Source: Caulifigura coniformis (GTDB lineage: Bacteria; Planctomycetota; Planctomycetia; Planctomycetales; Planctomycetaceae). Taken from it: 64,000 nt of DNA. The notes under the pieces were generated by a model. That model did no database searches, had not been told where the DNA came from, and saw only the letters and a program-made list of their open reading frames with translations. Every line of letters starts with the position of its first letter. Position 1 is the first letter of the stretch. Both the position numbers and the translations under genes were made by a program. The stretch is from NCBI RefSeq assembly GCF_007745175.1, contig NZ_CP036271.1:5096314-5160313 (forward strand), in the 5' to 3' direction. Below, one piece after another: positions 35,963 through 44,463 of this stretch.

Positions 35963-36766
35963 ATGTCCAAGCCAAGAGTCTGTGTTCTGCGTGCCCCCGG
36001 CACGAACTGCGAAGTCGAGACCGCGTTCGCTTTTGAAACGTGCGGCGCCGTTGCGGACCAGGTGCATCTGTTCCGATTGCTCGAGCAGCCCACGCTCCTC
36101 GACCAGTACCAGATCCTGTGCATCCCGGGTGGATTCAGTTACGGCGACGACCTGGGAGCGGGTGTCGTGTTCGGCTCGCAGCTTCGCGGACGGCTCGGCG
36201 ACGCCATCGGACGCTACCTGCAGGCGGACAAACTGGCCCTCGGAATCTGCAACGGATTCCAGGTGCTCGTGAAAGCCGGCATTCTTCCGGACGGCGCAGC
36301 GGGCTGGTCCGCCGATCCGACGAAACCCCGCGACACCACGCTGACGTGGAACGTCAACGGGAAGTACACGGCATTGTGGGTCAAACTCAAGGTGCGGTCG
36401 CCGCAGTGCGTGTTTCTCAAGGGGATCGACACGATCGACGTCCCGATCGCTCACGCCGAAGGGCGGATTGCTGTCCGCGATGCCTCCATTCTCAAGACAT
36501 GGCGTGAGCGGGGACAGATCGCCGTCACTTATCACGGCACCGAAACGGAAAACTACGACGAAATGCTGCAGTACCCTGTGAATCCGAACGGATCGCTGGC
36601 GAACATCGCGGGACTGTGCGATGCCACGGGCCGGGTGTTCGGGCTGATGCCCCACCCCGAGCGGTTCCTCTGGGCGCAGCAGCACCCGACGTGGACTCGC
36701 GACGGACGCGAGGGGTACGGCGACGGGATGAAGATCTTCGAGAACGCGGTCGCGTATTTCGGTTGA
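35963..36766 (+). CDS. purQ: Phosphoribosylformylglycinamidine synthase, glutaminase subunit
   Basis: PurQ supplies ammonia from glutamine for the fourth step of purine synthesis, with PurL and PurS. The 267-residue protein has a class I glutamine amidotransferase fold: RVCVLRAPGTNCEVETAFAF at the N-terminus, PGGFSYGDDLGAG, nucleophile Cys96 in ALGICNGFQVL, and catalytic His and Glu in GLMPHPERF. It is longer than typical Bacillus PurQ (about 227) and closer to the long form seen in Planctomycetes. ATG 35963 puts the family start at the N-terminus; a TTG at 35927 would add twelve unrelated residues. It converges on dcd, with a tandem repeat between. Confidence 0.95.
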   Translation: MSKPRVCVLRAPGTNCEVETAFAFETCGAVADQVHLFRLLEQPTLLDQYQILCIPGGFSYGDDLGAGVVFGSQLRGRLGDAIGRYLQADKLALGICNGFQVLVKAGILPDGAAGWSADPTKPRDTTLTWNVNGKYTALWVKLKVRSPQCVFLKGIDTIDVPIAHAEGRIAVRDASILKTWRERGQIAVTYHGTETENYDEMLQYPVNPNGSLANIAGLCDATGRVFGLMPHPERFLWAQQHPTWTRDGREGYGDGMKIFENAVAYFG

Positions 36767-36777
36767 GCACTCAGTGC

Positions 36778-36912
36778 CAGTGCCGATTGGGCCAGTGCCG
36801 ATTGGGCCAGTGCCGATTGGGCCAGTGCCGATTGGGCCAGTGCCGATTGGGCCAGTGCCGATTGGGCCAGTGCCGTCTGGGCCAGTGCCGTCTGGGCCAG
36901 TGCCGTCTGGGC
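36778..36912. repeat. 15-bp tandem repeat, nine copies
   Basis: Nine head-to-tail copies of a 15-base unit between the purQ and dcd stop codons. The six copies at 36778-36867 read CAGTGCCGATTGGGC and the three at 36868-36912 read CAGTGCCGTCTGGGC; a partial unit CAGTGC precedes the first. The unit length is a multiple of three, so frames through it stay open and translate to pentapeptide repeats, but no coding signal supports them. Each unit can form small GCC/GGC hairpins. It lies where a shared terminator would be expected and no other terminator is visible. Confidence 0.97.
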
Positions 36913-36913
36913 G

Positions 36914-37474
36914 TCAGTTCTTGGCGAACTCGAGCTTCATCTGGCGGTCGGGCTGTTCGCTGAACTCGCGATAGAGCATCGAGGGCTGGATGTCGCGGTT
37001 GTGCTGGTACTTTCCGCTGGCGTACTCGCGGATGTCGCCTTCGACCGTGTGGTAGAAGATCTGGCAGATCTCGATGCCGGGATAAATCCGGATCGGCTGG
37101 ACCGCAAACATTTCGAGGGTCCAGTAGCCGCAGAAGCCGACGTCGCCGAAGCCGGCCGTGATATGCACGAACAATCCCAACCGGCCGATTGAGGAGCGGC
37201 CTTCGAGCATGGGGACGAGGTTGTGGGTCTCGGTGCGTTCGAGGGTGCGGCCGAGGTAGAGGCGGCCGGGGTCGAGGACGAGTCCTTCGGGCGGAATCTC
37301 GATCCTGCGGTGTCGGTTGGGCCGCCGCATATCGAGAATGACTTCCTCGTAGACCAGCAGCTCGTTGTGCAGACGCAGGTTGTAGCTGTTGGGGTTCACT
37401 TGCGACTCCTCGAACGGGTCGATGGCGATGTCGCTGCCGATCCGGGCTTGAATCTCGGGACCGCTGAGGATCAT
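36914..37474 (-). CDS. dcd: dCTP deaminase
   Basis: Converts dCTP to dUTP (or, in bifunctional forms, to dUMP) for thymidylate synthesis. The 186-residue protein has MILSGPEIQARIGS at the start, NPNSYNLRLHNELLVYE, and the catalytic region EGRSSIGRLGLFVHITAGFGDVGFCGYWTLEM with the conserved Glu of the GxWTLE-type motif. The C-terminal YQHNRDIQPS motif is also typical. The length is that of the family. The stop codon lies one base after the tandem repeat shared with the convergent purQ. Confidence 0.95.
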   Translation of the reverse strand: MILSGPEIQARIGSDIAIDPFEESQVNPNSYNLRLHNELLVYEEVILDMRRPNRHRRIEIPPEGLVLDPGRLYLGRTLERTETHNLVPMLEGRSSIGRLGLFVHITAGFGDVGFCGYWTLEMFAVQPIRIYPGIEICQIFYHTVEGDIREYASGKYQHNRDIQPSMLYREFSEQPDRQMKLEFAKN

Positions 37475-37588
37475 TGGGAAAGGCCGGAGGTAAGTGACGG
37501 AGTCCGGGAGGCGCTGTGATCGCGAGAGATGAACCGTCGTTGTGACGTGTCGGACATTTGAAGGCAGCCGCGCGGCAAATGCAAACCG

Positions 37589-38068
37589 TCAGTTCCGCGC
37601 GGCGCGCATTTGCGCTTCTTCAAAGAGATGTCGCGCGGCCCGGCCGCTGATGGTGGTGCGGCTGAGCAGTTCCGCGGCGATCCGCTCAGTGGCGTCCCAC
37701 ATGCCGGGCTGATCGAGGAGGTGCTCGGTTTTATCGAGCATGCGGCGGACAAGTTTCTCGGCCCGCCTGTCGTTTCCCGCGCGGGAGAGGCACATCGCAT
37801 GCACTTCGCGCAGGTCCTGCGAAGCGCCGGCCCAGCCGTAAACGCCGGTGAGCCGGGCCTCTGCGGCGAGACCTCCCAGGAAGATCAGGATGGCCGTTTC
37901 GAGGTCGTCATCGGACGGTTTGACAGTCCCCTTGCGGATGGTGCAGGCCCCGAGCCTGGTTTCATCAGGAAGAATGCTGACACGCTGCACCGCCCGGCCG
38001 AGGGCCAGTGCGACGACAGCGTGCCCCGCTTCGTGGCAGGCGGTGATCTCTTCGGCCGAATGGGGCAT
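37589..38068 (-). CDS. Stand-alone M41-like (FtsH-type) metallopeptidase domain
   Basis: A 159-residue protein containing only a peptidase domain resembling the C-terminal M41 region of FtsH. The zinc motif HEAGH is at residues 12-16 (TACHEAGHAVVALALGRAV), followed by FLGGLAAEARLTG (about 63-75) with the acidic residue expected as third ligand nearby, and a helical C-terminus. There is no AAA ATPase domain and no membrane helix, so this is not FtsH. Such short proteins are annotated in many Planctomycetes but their substrates are unknown. I start it at ATG 38068; the in-frame sequence upstream is Pro/Arg-rich and gives no domain. Confidence 0.8.
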   Translation of the reverse strand: MPHSAEEITACHEAGHAVVALALGRAVQRVSILPDETRLGACTIRKGTVKPSDDDLETAILIFLGGLAAEARLTGVYGWAGASQDLREVHAMCLSRAGNDRRAEKLVRRMLDKTEHLLDQPGMWDATERIAAELLSRTTISGRAARHLFEEAQMRAARN

Positions 38069-38317
38069 TTGATGCAAAAAGGCAACAGGTCGCGGTTCAC
38101 GAGGGGGGAGACTGCAGGTTGGCTGCTTGCGGATGGAGAGTCCAGCCGGAGGGGCGTTTCCGAAGGTGAACCGAAGCTCACACCATGCATAACCGGCAGC
38201 GGTTCCACAAAGCCCGCAGCCTTTGTGGCCTTTGTGCTGGGCAAGTCTGGCAAAGCCTGCCGAAGAATGGGGAAGTGGAAGTGTGCTCAATGGCTCCAAC
38301 ATCGGGGAGTTGGACGA

Positions 38318-38560
38318 ATGACTGAATTGCTGCTGGCCCTGGACGAAGCCCGCCACACCTGTCAGGGACTGACCGATCGACACATCGTCGGAGTGCCGAC
38401 GGGGCTGGCCCGGACCCTCCTGGATGCGGCGAACTGCGAAGCGGCGGAACTCCGCCGCAAGTTGCGGAATCGTGGAAGCTCGCGGGTGATCTGGACGACG
38501 GCCGGCGAACTGCTGACCGTCGTCGCGGAACTGGAAGAACGGTACGACGCCGCCACCTGA
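38318..38560 (+). CDS. Small hypothetical protein, 80 aa
   Basis: Not recognised. An ATG at 38318 is preceded by GGGGAG at a suitable distance. The product is acidic to neutral and mostly alpha-helical in appearance: MTELLLALDEARHTCQGLTD at the start, Leu/Ala/Glu-rich in the middle and VVAELEERYDAAT at the end, with regular hydrophobic spacing. It ends 20 bases before the convergent DUF2071 gene. The frame is open for a long way upstream but that part looks noncoding, so only this portion is called. Confidence 0.5.
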   Translation: MTELLLALDEARHTCQGLTDRHIVGVPTGLARTLLDAANCEAAELRRKLRNRGSSRVIWTTAGELLTVVAELEERYDAAT

Positions 38561-38580
38561 TACTCGCGTCCGCAGTTCCT

Positions 38581-39342
38581 TCAGCGAACCGCGGACGCCA
38601 GTTGGTCGAGGCCGATCGGTTCCACGCGCATGGACTCCGTCGAACGCCATTCATGCGAGATGTTCCGCATGACCAGGGCATGGTCGAATTCTGCACTCCC
38701 TGCGGGGAACTTCGAGCGGTCATCGAACCAGGTTGCCTGCACTCGCCCGACGGAAAAAGGCTCGACGCGCCAGTCCGTCGTTACCAGTTCCAGCCCATCG
38801 AGCCGGCAGCAGTCTCCTGTTCTCGAGAAGCCCAGGCTGCCGGTCTGAAAAAAGCGGGACGATTCCGCGGCCGAGGCGAAGCAGGAGTCGTCGGGCCAGT
38901 GGCTGGAGTCGCTTCCGGACACGTGGATCTCGAGGCCGTCGCGAGCCTGATAGTCGAGCTGCACGTTTCGCCCGTCGTCGCGGACCTGAAATGTCCCGAA
39001 CGAATGCTCGCCGGGAAAGAGCCGGCCGCCCGCGAGCCAGGTGAACATCGAGCCCGTGTCCCGGCGGGGAATGTAGACTCCGTTGAGGCACCTGCCGTCT
39101 GTGTTGTTCCACGTCACGGCGATCCGGTGGGCGCCGTTCTCACTGGCGAGGCCGAACAACGCCGGGACGCCCGTGGGCCGGATCTGTTCCAGTCGGATCA
39201 GGCACAGTCCGGCGATGGCATGTCCGTTGTGAATCTTCGGCCGCAGGGGGCGGGGCAGGAGCTTCTCGATGATCTGTGGATCGACTCGAAAATTCAGCAG
39301 GAGCCGTCGGCGAATCAGCCCGGTGATCGTTGGAATGCGCAT
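38581..39342 (-). CDS. DUF2071 family protein
   Basis: A 253-residue soluble protein. RLLLNFRVDPQIIEKLLPRPLRPKIHNGHAIAGLCLIRLEQIRPTG-type N-terminus and the GVYIPRRDTGS and GEHSFG segments resemble the DUF2071/YqjF group, which has an acetoacetate-decarboxylase-like beta-fold and no established reaction. No signal peptide or membrane helix. A 14-G homopolymer lies 47 bases before its start codon. Confidence 0.8.
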   Translation of the reverse strand: MRIPTITGLIRRRLLLNFRVDPQIIEKLLPRPLRPKIHNGHAIAGLCLIRLEQIRPTGVPALFGLASENGAHRIAVTWNNTDGRCLNGVYIPRRDTGSMFTWLAGGRLFPGEHSFGTFQVRDDGRNVQLDYQARDGLEIHVSGSDSSHWPDDSCFASAAESSRFFQTGSLGFSRTGDCCRLDGLELVTTDWRVEPFSVGRVQATWFDDRSKFPAGSAEFDHALVMRNISHEWRSTESMRVEPIGLDQLASAVR

Positions 39343-39389
39343 TTCATCCTCCGCACGATGAACCGCAGGGCCGTTGAATTGCTAACACC

Positions 39390-39403
39390 GGGGGGGGGGG
39401 GGG
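39390..39403. repeat. Homopolymer of 14 G
   Basis: An uninterrupted run of 14 G on the plus strand lies between the DUF2071 gene start and the stop of the porin gene, in the promoter region of DUF2071. Confidence 0.95.
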
Positions 39404-39419
39404 CGACGGCGGGCAGACT

Positions 39420-40991
39420 TCAGAACCGGCTGGACAATGAAACGTAGAGTTGTCCGGCATCCGGACGGCTGAGCGCCGGGTTCGCGTTGATGGCATCTCC
39501 ATACCAGAACCAGAAGTAGCCGATCTGCAGGGAGGAATCGGTCGACTTTCCGAGGATGAGGCTGAGGTCGAGTTCGCTTCCGATGTCGCCCGGCGTGGAG
39601 GCCGAGCCCGGGATGGGCAGGCCCTGGACGTCGTAGACGAAATCGCCGGTGCGCGTCTTGTGGAACCGGTGCCATTGCAGGTCGAAGGTCACATCCGCAA
39701 CCGGGGCGAACTCGGCCCGGAGGCCGAGGTCGGTGAGGTTGGACCCCGACAGGTTGTCGATCAGGCCCCAGTAGCCGTGGCTGTCGGGATAGAGGATGTG
39801 CCAGGTGTTGATGCGTCTGTCTGTGGCGTCGCCGTCGCCCGAGCCGACCCAGCAGAAGCCGGTGAGCGTGAGCGAGTTTTCATCGGTCCCCAGGCGCGTG
39901 CCGCCGACGACCGAGATCGCTCCGGCGGTCACTTCCTGACCATTTCCACCGGCGACGAAGTTGTCTTCTCCGAACTGGCCCGCTCCCTCGAGCTCGAAGA
40001 GCCAGGTGGCCGACCAGCCGTCCTGTTCCGTCGGAACTTCGAGATTCCAGCGGCCACCGATCGTGTGGACGCTGCCATCGAGCCGAGTGATCTGCGGCTC
40101 GGTTTCATCGAGAAAGAGCCAATAGAGATCGAGCTCGCCGAGCGATTCGCTCTTTGTGCTTCCATAGAGGCCGCTGAACATTGCACTCTGGTCGGCGTGA
40201 TCGAAGCTGCGGGAACGGAGCGGGCTTCCGGCGGCGGAGTTGACGGGGCGCGAGACGAAGGCGTCGATGAATGAATCCGACCAGCTGGTGTAGAATCGCG
40301 CGCCTTCGAAGTTGCGTTCGGTGTTGGCCCAGTCGAGTCGGGAGATCATCCGCTGCGAGCCGTAGTCGAGCAGCTGCCGGCCAACGCGAATGCGCGATTC
40401 GAGCTCTCCTTCCAGAACGAGCTGGAGATCGCCGTAGAGTTGGAGGAGGTCGGAGCGGTTTTCATCGAAGACTGTTCTCGGCAATTCCTCGCCGAAGTTC
40501 GAGGCATCGATGTAGGTGGCGCGGAACTCGAAGATCTCCGTCTGGAGCGCGGTGTCGATGAGAACGCGCCACTGCTGATACGTATTCTGCTGTCGCGGAT
40601 CGCCGGGCCTGAGGCGTCCGTGTTCGTTGAAATACCGCCAGCGGATTTCACCGCCAGTCGCTTCCTCATCGCCGAAGATGTCGTCGGTGACGTGCAGCGT
40701 GGGCGCCTGGCTCGCGGAGGGCGGGGGGAGGGAGGGGACCGGCGACAGCGTTTCCACAGGCTCGAGCGTCACCGTGGCTGGTACTTCGTCGGCCGCGACT
40801 GCTTCGACAGCGGGGACGGCGGACTCTACGGGCGATGCCGACACGCCGTTGAACACCTGGTCAAGCCGCGCATCGAAATCATTCGAGGCGGGGGCGTCGG
40901 GAACGGGAAGCGGGGGGAGCGAGGACTGGGCCGCGGCCGGCGATGAGGCCAGCAGGGCGAAGATGGTCAGCAGCGGCGCCAGGCGAAGCAT
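39420..40991 (-). CDS. Outer-membrane porin, alginate-export family
   Basis: The 523-residue protein has a signal peptide (MLRLAPLLTIFALLASSPAAAQ), then a Pro/Val/Glu/Ala-rich linker to about residue 110, then an AlgE-type beta-barrel (about 120-523). The barrel has alternating hydrophobic residues and aromatic girdles, with IRVGRQLLDYGSQRMISRLDWANTERNFEGARF as the family-like core, and a C-terminal aromatic residue (FVSLSSRF-type end). It should sit in the outer membrane and pass oligosaccharides or other anionic solutes. ATG 40991 gives the clean signal peptide; the upstream in-frame sequence to 41138 does not. Nearby carbohydrate genes (sialate esterase, Gfo/Idh/MocA) fit a glycan role but are not co-transcribed. 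Confidence 0.88.
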   Translation of the reverse strand: MLRLAPLLTIFALLASSPAAAQSSLPPLPVPDAPASNDFDARLDQVFNGVSASPVESAVPAVEAVAADEVPATVTLEPVETLSPVPSLPPPSASQAPTLHVTDDIFGDEEATGGEIRWRYFNEHGRLRPGDPRQQNTYQQWRVLIDTALQTEIFEFRATYIDASNFGEELPRTVFDENRSDLLQLYGDLQLVLEGELESRIRVGRQLLDYGSQRMISRLDWANTERNFEGARFYTSWSDSFIDAFVSRPVNSAAGSPLRSRSFDHADQSAMFSGLYGSTKSESLGELDLYWLFLDETEPQITRLDGSVHTIGGRWNLEVPTEQDGWSATWLFELEGAGQFGEDNFVAGGNGQEVTAGAISVVGGTRLGTDENSLTLTGFCWVGSGDGDATDRRINTWHILYPDSHGYWGLIDNLSGSNLTDLGLRAEFAPVADVTFDLQWHRFHKTRTGDFVYDVQGLPIPGSASTPGDIGSELDLSLILGKSTDSSLQIGYFWFWYGDAINANPALSRPDAGQLYVSLSSRF

Positions 40992-41340
40992 GGGAGGGAC
41001 GTGCGGAACGACGGGGGAACCGCGCCGCCGGGTGACGCCACTCTGCCCGCCGCGCGCGGGAATCGTACGGCGTTGGCCGATTCGCCGCGTCGCCAGTCGC
41101 TTCCTCGCAGGGTCGCCCGGCAGAACATGCCGGAACACGTCCCCTGGCGGGCTATCCCGATTTCCTCAGGATGACTTTTCCCGTCTCTGAACAGACGACA
41201 GTCAACCCTTGCAGGGGTGAAGAATGCGAACCGCGGGCCAGCGGGCGCTGGCCAGTGCCCGACGACGCCCAATCCGGAAACAACGACGGCTCGCCGGGAT
41301 CGGCGAGCCGTGGTGCGCGGTTCCGTTGAAACGCAGATCG
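40992..41340. other. Intergenic region upstream of the porin gene
   Basis: About 350 bases without a convincing gene; an open frame on the minus strand here (40967-41761) is Arg-rich and overlaps real genes. It should hold the porin promoter and, at its far end, the terminator of the Gfo/Idh/MocA gene. Confidence 0.5.
41286..41311 (-). terminator. Hairpin after the Gfo/Idh/MocA gene
   Basis: ACGGCTCGCC (41286-41295) and GGCGAGCCGT (41302-41311) form a perfect 10-bp stem with a six-base loop, about 30 bases after the stop at 41341. The downstream T content is modest (GTTGTTT), so it is a probable, not certain, terminator. Confidence 0.65.
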
Positions 41341-42681
41341 TCAGATCCAGGTTGGTTCCCAGCCTTTGCGGTAGGGCTTGGTGAGCATGGCCTGGGCCTC
41401 GGCGGCGCCGGTGAGTTTCATGGCGGCGGAATCCCACTTGAGGACCGAGCCGGGGAGCCGGGCGGCGATCGTTCCGAGGAGGACCGTCTCCGTCAGCGGG
41501 CTGGCGTAGTCGAAGTGGGAGGTCGTCTTGTCCTCGCCACGGCAGGCATCGGCCCAGGAGACGTAGTGATCCCGGGCTTCGACGACAGGCAGTTCCTTTT
41601 CCGCGGGCTTGCCGTCGATGTAGTGCGTGGGCATGGCGACGTGCGGGATCAGCATGCTTCCCTTCTCGCCGACGAGGACGGATCCCGCGCCTCCCAGCTT
41701 GACGCTTTCGGGAAGTCCGAGGGTTTCGCGGGGCGGCACGACTTTCGCGCCGTCGTACCAAGTCACGCGAACCGATTTACCGGCGGTGATGTCCGTGCCG
41801 GGGAATTCATAGACGACCGTTTCGCTCTTCGGCCAGACCTCCTTGTTCATCGGCGGGGCATCGGCCCGGATGCTGGTCGGGGCGGTCAGCTTGAGGGCCA
41901 TGAAGACCGGGTCGAGGATGTGGCAGCCGAAGTCGCCGAGCTGGCCGTTGGAGAAGTCCAGCCAGTTGCGCCAGTTGAAGGCGTGGTAGATCTTCGGGAG
42001 GTAGGGACGTTCGGGGGCGACGCCGAGCCATTCGTCCCAGTGGATGGTCGTCGGGACGGGCTCGGAGCCAGCGGGACGATCGTCGACGAGCCGCCACGTC
42101 GGACTCCCTCCCTGCCACGAATGGACTTCCCGAACCTTGCCGATTGCTCCGGCGTGCACTGCGGCCACCGCGGTGCGGTAGGCGGAGTGCGACTGGATCT
42201 GGTTGCCCATCTGGGTGACGACGTCGTACTTCTTCGCGGCCAGCTGCATCTGGCGGGCTTCATGGACGGTGTGCGTCAGCGGCTTCTGGCACTGCACATG
42301 CTTTTTGAGCTGCATGGCCGCGAGCGAGATCGGGGCGTGCATGTGGTCGGGCGTGGAGACGATGACCGCGTCGAAGGAGGCGGCATCGTCCAGCAGGCGA
42401 CGCCAGTCAGTGTACCGCTTGGCCTGCGGGAACTTTTCCGAGGCCCGGCCGAAATGGTCCTTCGATTCGTCGATGTCGCACAGGGCGACCACGTCGACAT
42501 TCGGGCTGGCGGCCGTGTTGACGAGGTCGGACCAGCCCTTGCCGCCGCACCCGACCGAAGCGACGCGGAGCTTGCCTGCGGCTCCGGCGACGCGGGCCCA
42601 GCTGGACGCGGGAAGGAGGGCGAGCGTACCGAGAGCAGCGGTGCTCTTGAGGAAGTGACGGCGGTTCGAACGGGTCGGCAT
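41341..42681 (-). CDS. Gfo/Idh/MocA oxidoreductase with TAT signal
   Basis: A 446-residue exported dehydrogenase-like protein. The N-terminal RRHFLKSTAALGTLALLPASSWA is a twin-arginine signal. A Rossmann fold follows (LRVASVGCGGKG near 37-48, VALCDIDES near 64) with the family motif QKPLTHTV (the usual EKP appears as QKP) and then the C-terminal alpha/beta substrate domain (IHWDEWLGVAPERPY). This subgroup is very common in Planctomycetes, usually near sugar or glycan catabolism genes. The substrate is not known and NAD(P) binding is inferred. It lies downstream of the FG-GAP gene on the same strand, possibly co-transcribed. Confidence 0.93.
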   Translation of the reverse strand: MPTRSNRRHFLKSTAALGTLALLPASSWARVAGAAGKLRVASVGCGGKGWSDLVNTAASPNVDVVALCDIDESKDHFGRASEKFPQAKRYTDWRRLLDDAASFDAVIVSTPDHMHAPISLAAMQLKKHVQCQKPLTHTVHEARQMQLAAKKYDVVTQMGNQIQSHSAYRTAVAAVHAGAIGKVREVHSWQGGSPTWRLVDDRPAGSEPVPTTIHWDEWLGVAPERPYLPKIYHAFNWRNWLDFSNGQLGDFGCHILDPVFMALKLTAPTSIRADAPPMNKEVWPKSETVVYEFPGTDITAGKSVRVTWYDGAKVVPPRETLGLPESVKLGGAGSVLVGEKGSMLIPHVAMPTHYIDGKPAEKELPVVEARDHYVSWADACRGEDKTTSHFDYASPLTETVLLGTIAARLPGSVLKWDSAAMKLTGAAEAQAMLTKPYRKGWEPTWI

Positions 42682-42758
42682 GGCGGGCTCCTGGGAGGTT
42701 TGGAGGTGGGAATGGGATCATCACGCGCAGCGGGGCGAGCGACAACCACGGAGGCGAC

Positions 42759-43961
42759 TCATTTCGAGCGGGGGGTGACGTTCCGGTAGAGCTTGACGTT
42801 CTTTGTGGAACGTCCGCCGGCGATGATCTCGGGGAGGCCATCGCCATCGAGGTCGCCGACGGCGATGTCCTCGGGGGCGATGCCGCCATTGTCGACAACG
42901 TGCTGCTCCCATTTCGTGCCGTCGCCGGAGACGTTTTCGAAGAGGAGGAGGGCGGGGCCTTTGATCTCGCCGGGGCCGGGCTCGCGGAAGCCGACGGCGA
43001 CATCGTCGTCTCCATCGCCGTCGAAGTCGGCGGGATACACGGCGTGGCCCTGCTTGAGCTGGTCAGTCAGGACGATGCGCTTTACGTCGACGCCGCCGAG
43101 TTGCTTCGGCTTGTCGACCAAGTAGACCACTGCCTGGTTGCCGTGCATCGGTTCGATTGTCGCGAGCAGCAAGCCGCCGTCGCTGCGTTTTCCCGGCTTG
43201 ATCTCGCCGGCCCCTTTCTGTTCCGGCTTCTCTCCGGTCGCTCCCGGGTGGATGAGCTGATGCACTCCCAACGCTCTCAGCCCTGACAGCCAATGCACTC
43301 CCTCCTGGCTCGCCGTGACCGTCGCCATTCCTCCGCCTGGACCAGCAAGATGCCAGTGATTGTGCATCCGGTTCATCGACTCATCGAGCACTTCGCGAGG
43401 CCAAGGCTCCGACTTGGGATTCTTCGGAATCGTGAAGGCGGTCAGCTCGACGCCCCCTTTTCCGGCGGTGGCGTTGAGGGGGGAGACCGTCAACTGCGGC
43501 TCGCCTTTGCCGAGGACGTCGCCGAATCGCATGCGGTGCGTCCACGAGATTGCTCCGATGGGGTGGACGGTCCACTTCTCATCGAGCGATTTGCCCCGCG
43601 AGAGCCACTGGATCGTTCCCAGGTGTTTGCCGTTGAGCCAACCGGCCCCGAGGGCGAAGTCGATTTTGCCGTCGCGGTCGATGTCGTGGGCCGCGATGCA
43701 GACGTTATCGAGTTCCGTCTGGTCTTCGATGACGACGTGGCGTTTCCAGTCGGGGTTCCGGTACCAGAGGACTTTGTTCTCGGTGACGGCGACGACGTCG
43801 TTCTTTCCGTCGCCATCGACATCGGCGAGCGTCACAGCGTAGACAGCGACGCGGCAGGAGTTGTCTTCGAGGACCACGGGCTCGAAAACCGGCGTGGCGG
43901 CCGGGGCCGTGGAGGCGGCGGCCAGAGAAACGGCGAGTGAGCAGGTCAGGTGACGCAGCAC
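42759..43961 (-). CDS. Secreted FG-GAP (VCBS-like) repeat protein
   Basis: A 400-residue exported beta-propeller-like protein. Four calcium-binding loops of the type DVDGDGKNDVV, DIDRDGKIDFA, DFDGDGDDDVA and DLDGDGLPEII mark FG-GAP/VCBS repeats; they occur near residues 48, 85, 315 and 370. A signal peptide follows the GTG at 43961 (VLRHLTCSLAVSLAAASTAPA) with GGGGGAA upstream; a GTG further upstream at 44051 adds 30 uncharged, non-signal residues. The propeller type is used for ligand or cell-surface binding, and it stands next to a TAT-exported Gfo/Idh/MocA protein, so both may act on the same periplasmic glycan. Confidence 0.85.
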   Translation of the reverse strand: MLRHLTCSLAVSLAAASTAPAATPVFEPVVLEDNSCRVAVYAVTLADVDGDGKNDVVAVTENKVLWYRNPDWKRHVVIEDQTELDNVCIAAHDIDRDGKIDFALGAGWLNGKHLGTIQWLSRGKSLDEKWTVHPIGAISWTHRMRFGDVLGKGEPQLTVSPLNATAGKGGVELTAFTIPKNPKSEPWPREVLDESMNRMHNHWHLAGPGGGMATVTASQEGVHWLSGLRALGVHQLIHPGATGEKPEQKGAGEIKPGKRSDGGLLLATIEPMHGNQAVVYLVDKPKQLGGVDVKRIVLTDQLKQGHAVYPADFDGDGDDDVAVGFREPGPGEIKGPALLLFENVSGDGTKWEQHVVDNGGIAPEDIAVGDLDGDGLPEIIAGGRSTKNVKLYRNVTPRSK

Positions 43962-44069
43962 GATTGAGGTTCCCCCGTCGGACGAAGCGCGGTCGAGTTG
44001 TGGCACCAGCTTACCGGGGAACGCAGGGGAGTGTGACTGTGGAGGCGTCACGTCGGTGGGGGGATTTCG

Positions 44070-44095
44070 ACACGAAGTCAGGAAGACACGAAGGG
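44070..44095 (+). repeat. Degenerate CACGAAG dispersed repeat
   Basis: Two CACGAAG units (in ACACGAAGTC and ACACGAAGGG) with the same spacing and style as the repeats at 62843-62876 and 63391-63424. Confidence 0.55.
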
Positions 44096-44286
44096 AATCG
44101 GGGAGAGGTTGAACAGGAGAATAAGGAAGGAGAAAGGGGTTTCATCGCGAAGGGGCCGGTAATGGGGATTCGGGTTTGCTGTCGTTGGATTCAAGGGGGA
44201 ACAGAAGGGAAGGAAGTCACGGGGGAGGAGTGTTTCCGGGTGGGGGCGAGTGGCTCGCGGGAGACCTGACAGTCGGGTTGCGGTCG

Positions 44287-44334
44287 GGAGACGGTGCCAC
44301 AACGTGGGGGGGAGACGGTGCGACTGCGTGGGGG
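44287..44334 (+). repeat. 24-bp tandem duplication
   Basis: Two adjacent 24-base units, both starting GGAGACGGTGC and ending CGTGGGGG or GCGTGGGGG, with 21 of 24 bases identical. Confidence 0.8.
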
Positions 44335-44463
44335 GGCTGGCTGCGTTTGCGGCTCGGCGGAAGCCACGCCCACCCGGGCCTGGTGGGCGTGGTGAGTTTC
44401 GTCGTGATGCTGTAGCGTTCTCTCGTTGAATCGAGTTCTGATCGAGTCGAACGGATTGCTTGA

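Larger units (their letters stand above)
43962..44463. other. Intergenic region between FG-GAP gene and ABC exporter
   Basis: About 500 bases of divergent promoter region. It carries a degenerate CACGAAG repeat at 44070-44095 and a 24-base tandem duplication at 44287-44334. No gene was recognised, although open frames exist on both strands. Confidence 0.5.

Noticed and set aside
36778-36912. Possible CRISPR array
   Set aside because: Units are head to tail without spacers and only 15 bases long; no cas genes nearby.
36774-36974. Plus-strand frame encoding PVPIG pentapeptide repeats
   Set aside because: It arises only because the 15-base unit is a multiple of three; no coding signal, and it runs into dcd on the other strand.
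40967-41761. Minus-strand frame between porin and Gfo/Idh/MocA genes
   Set aside because: Arg-rich and overlaps both real genes; no motif.
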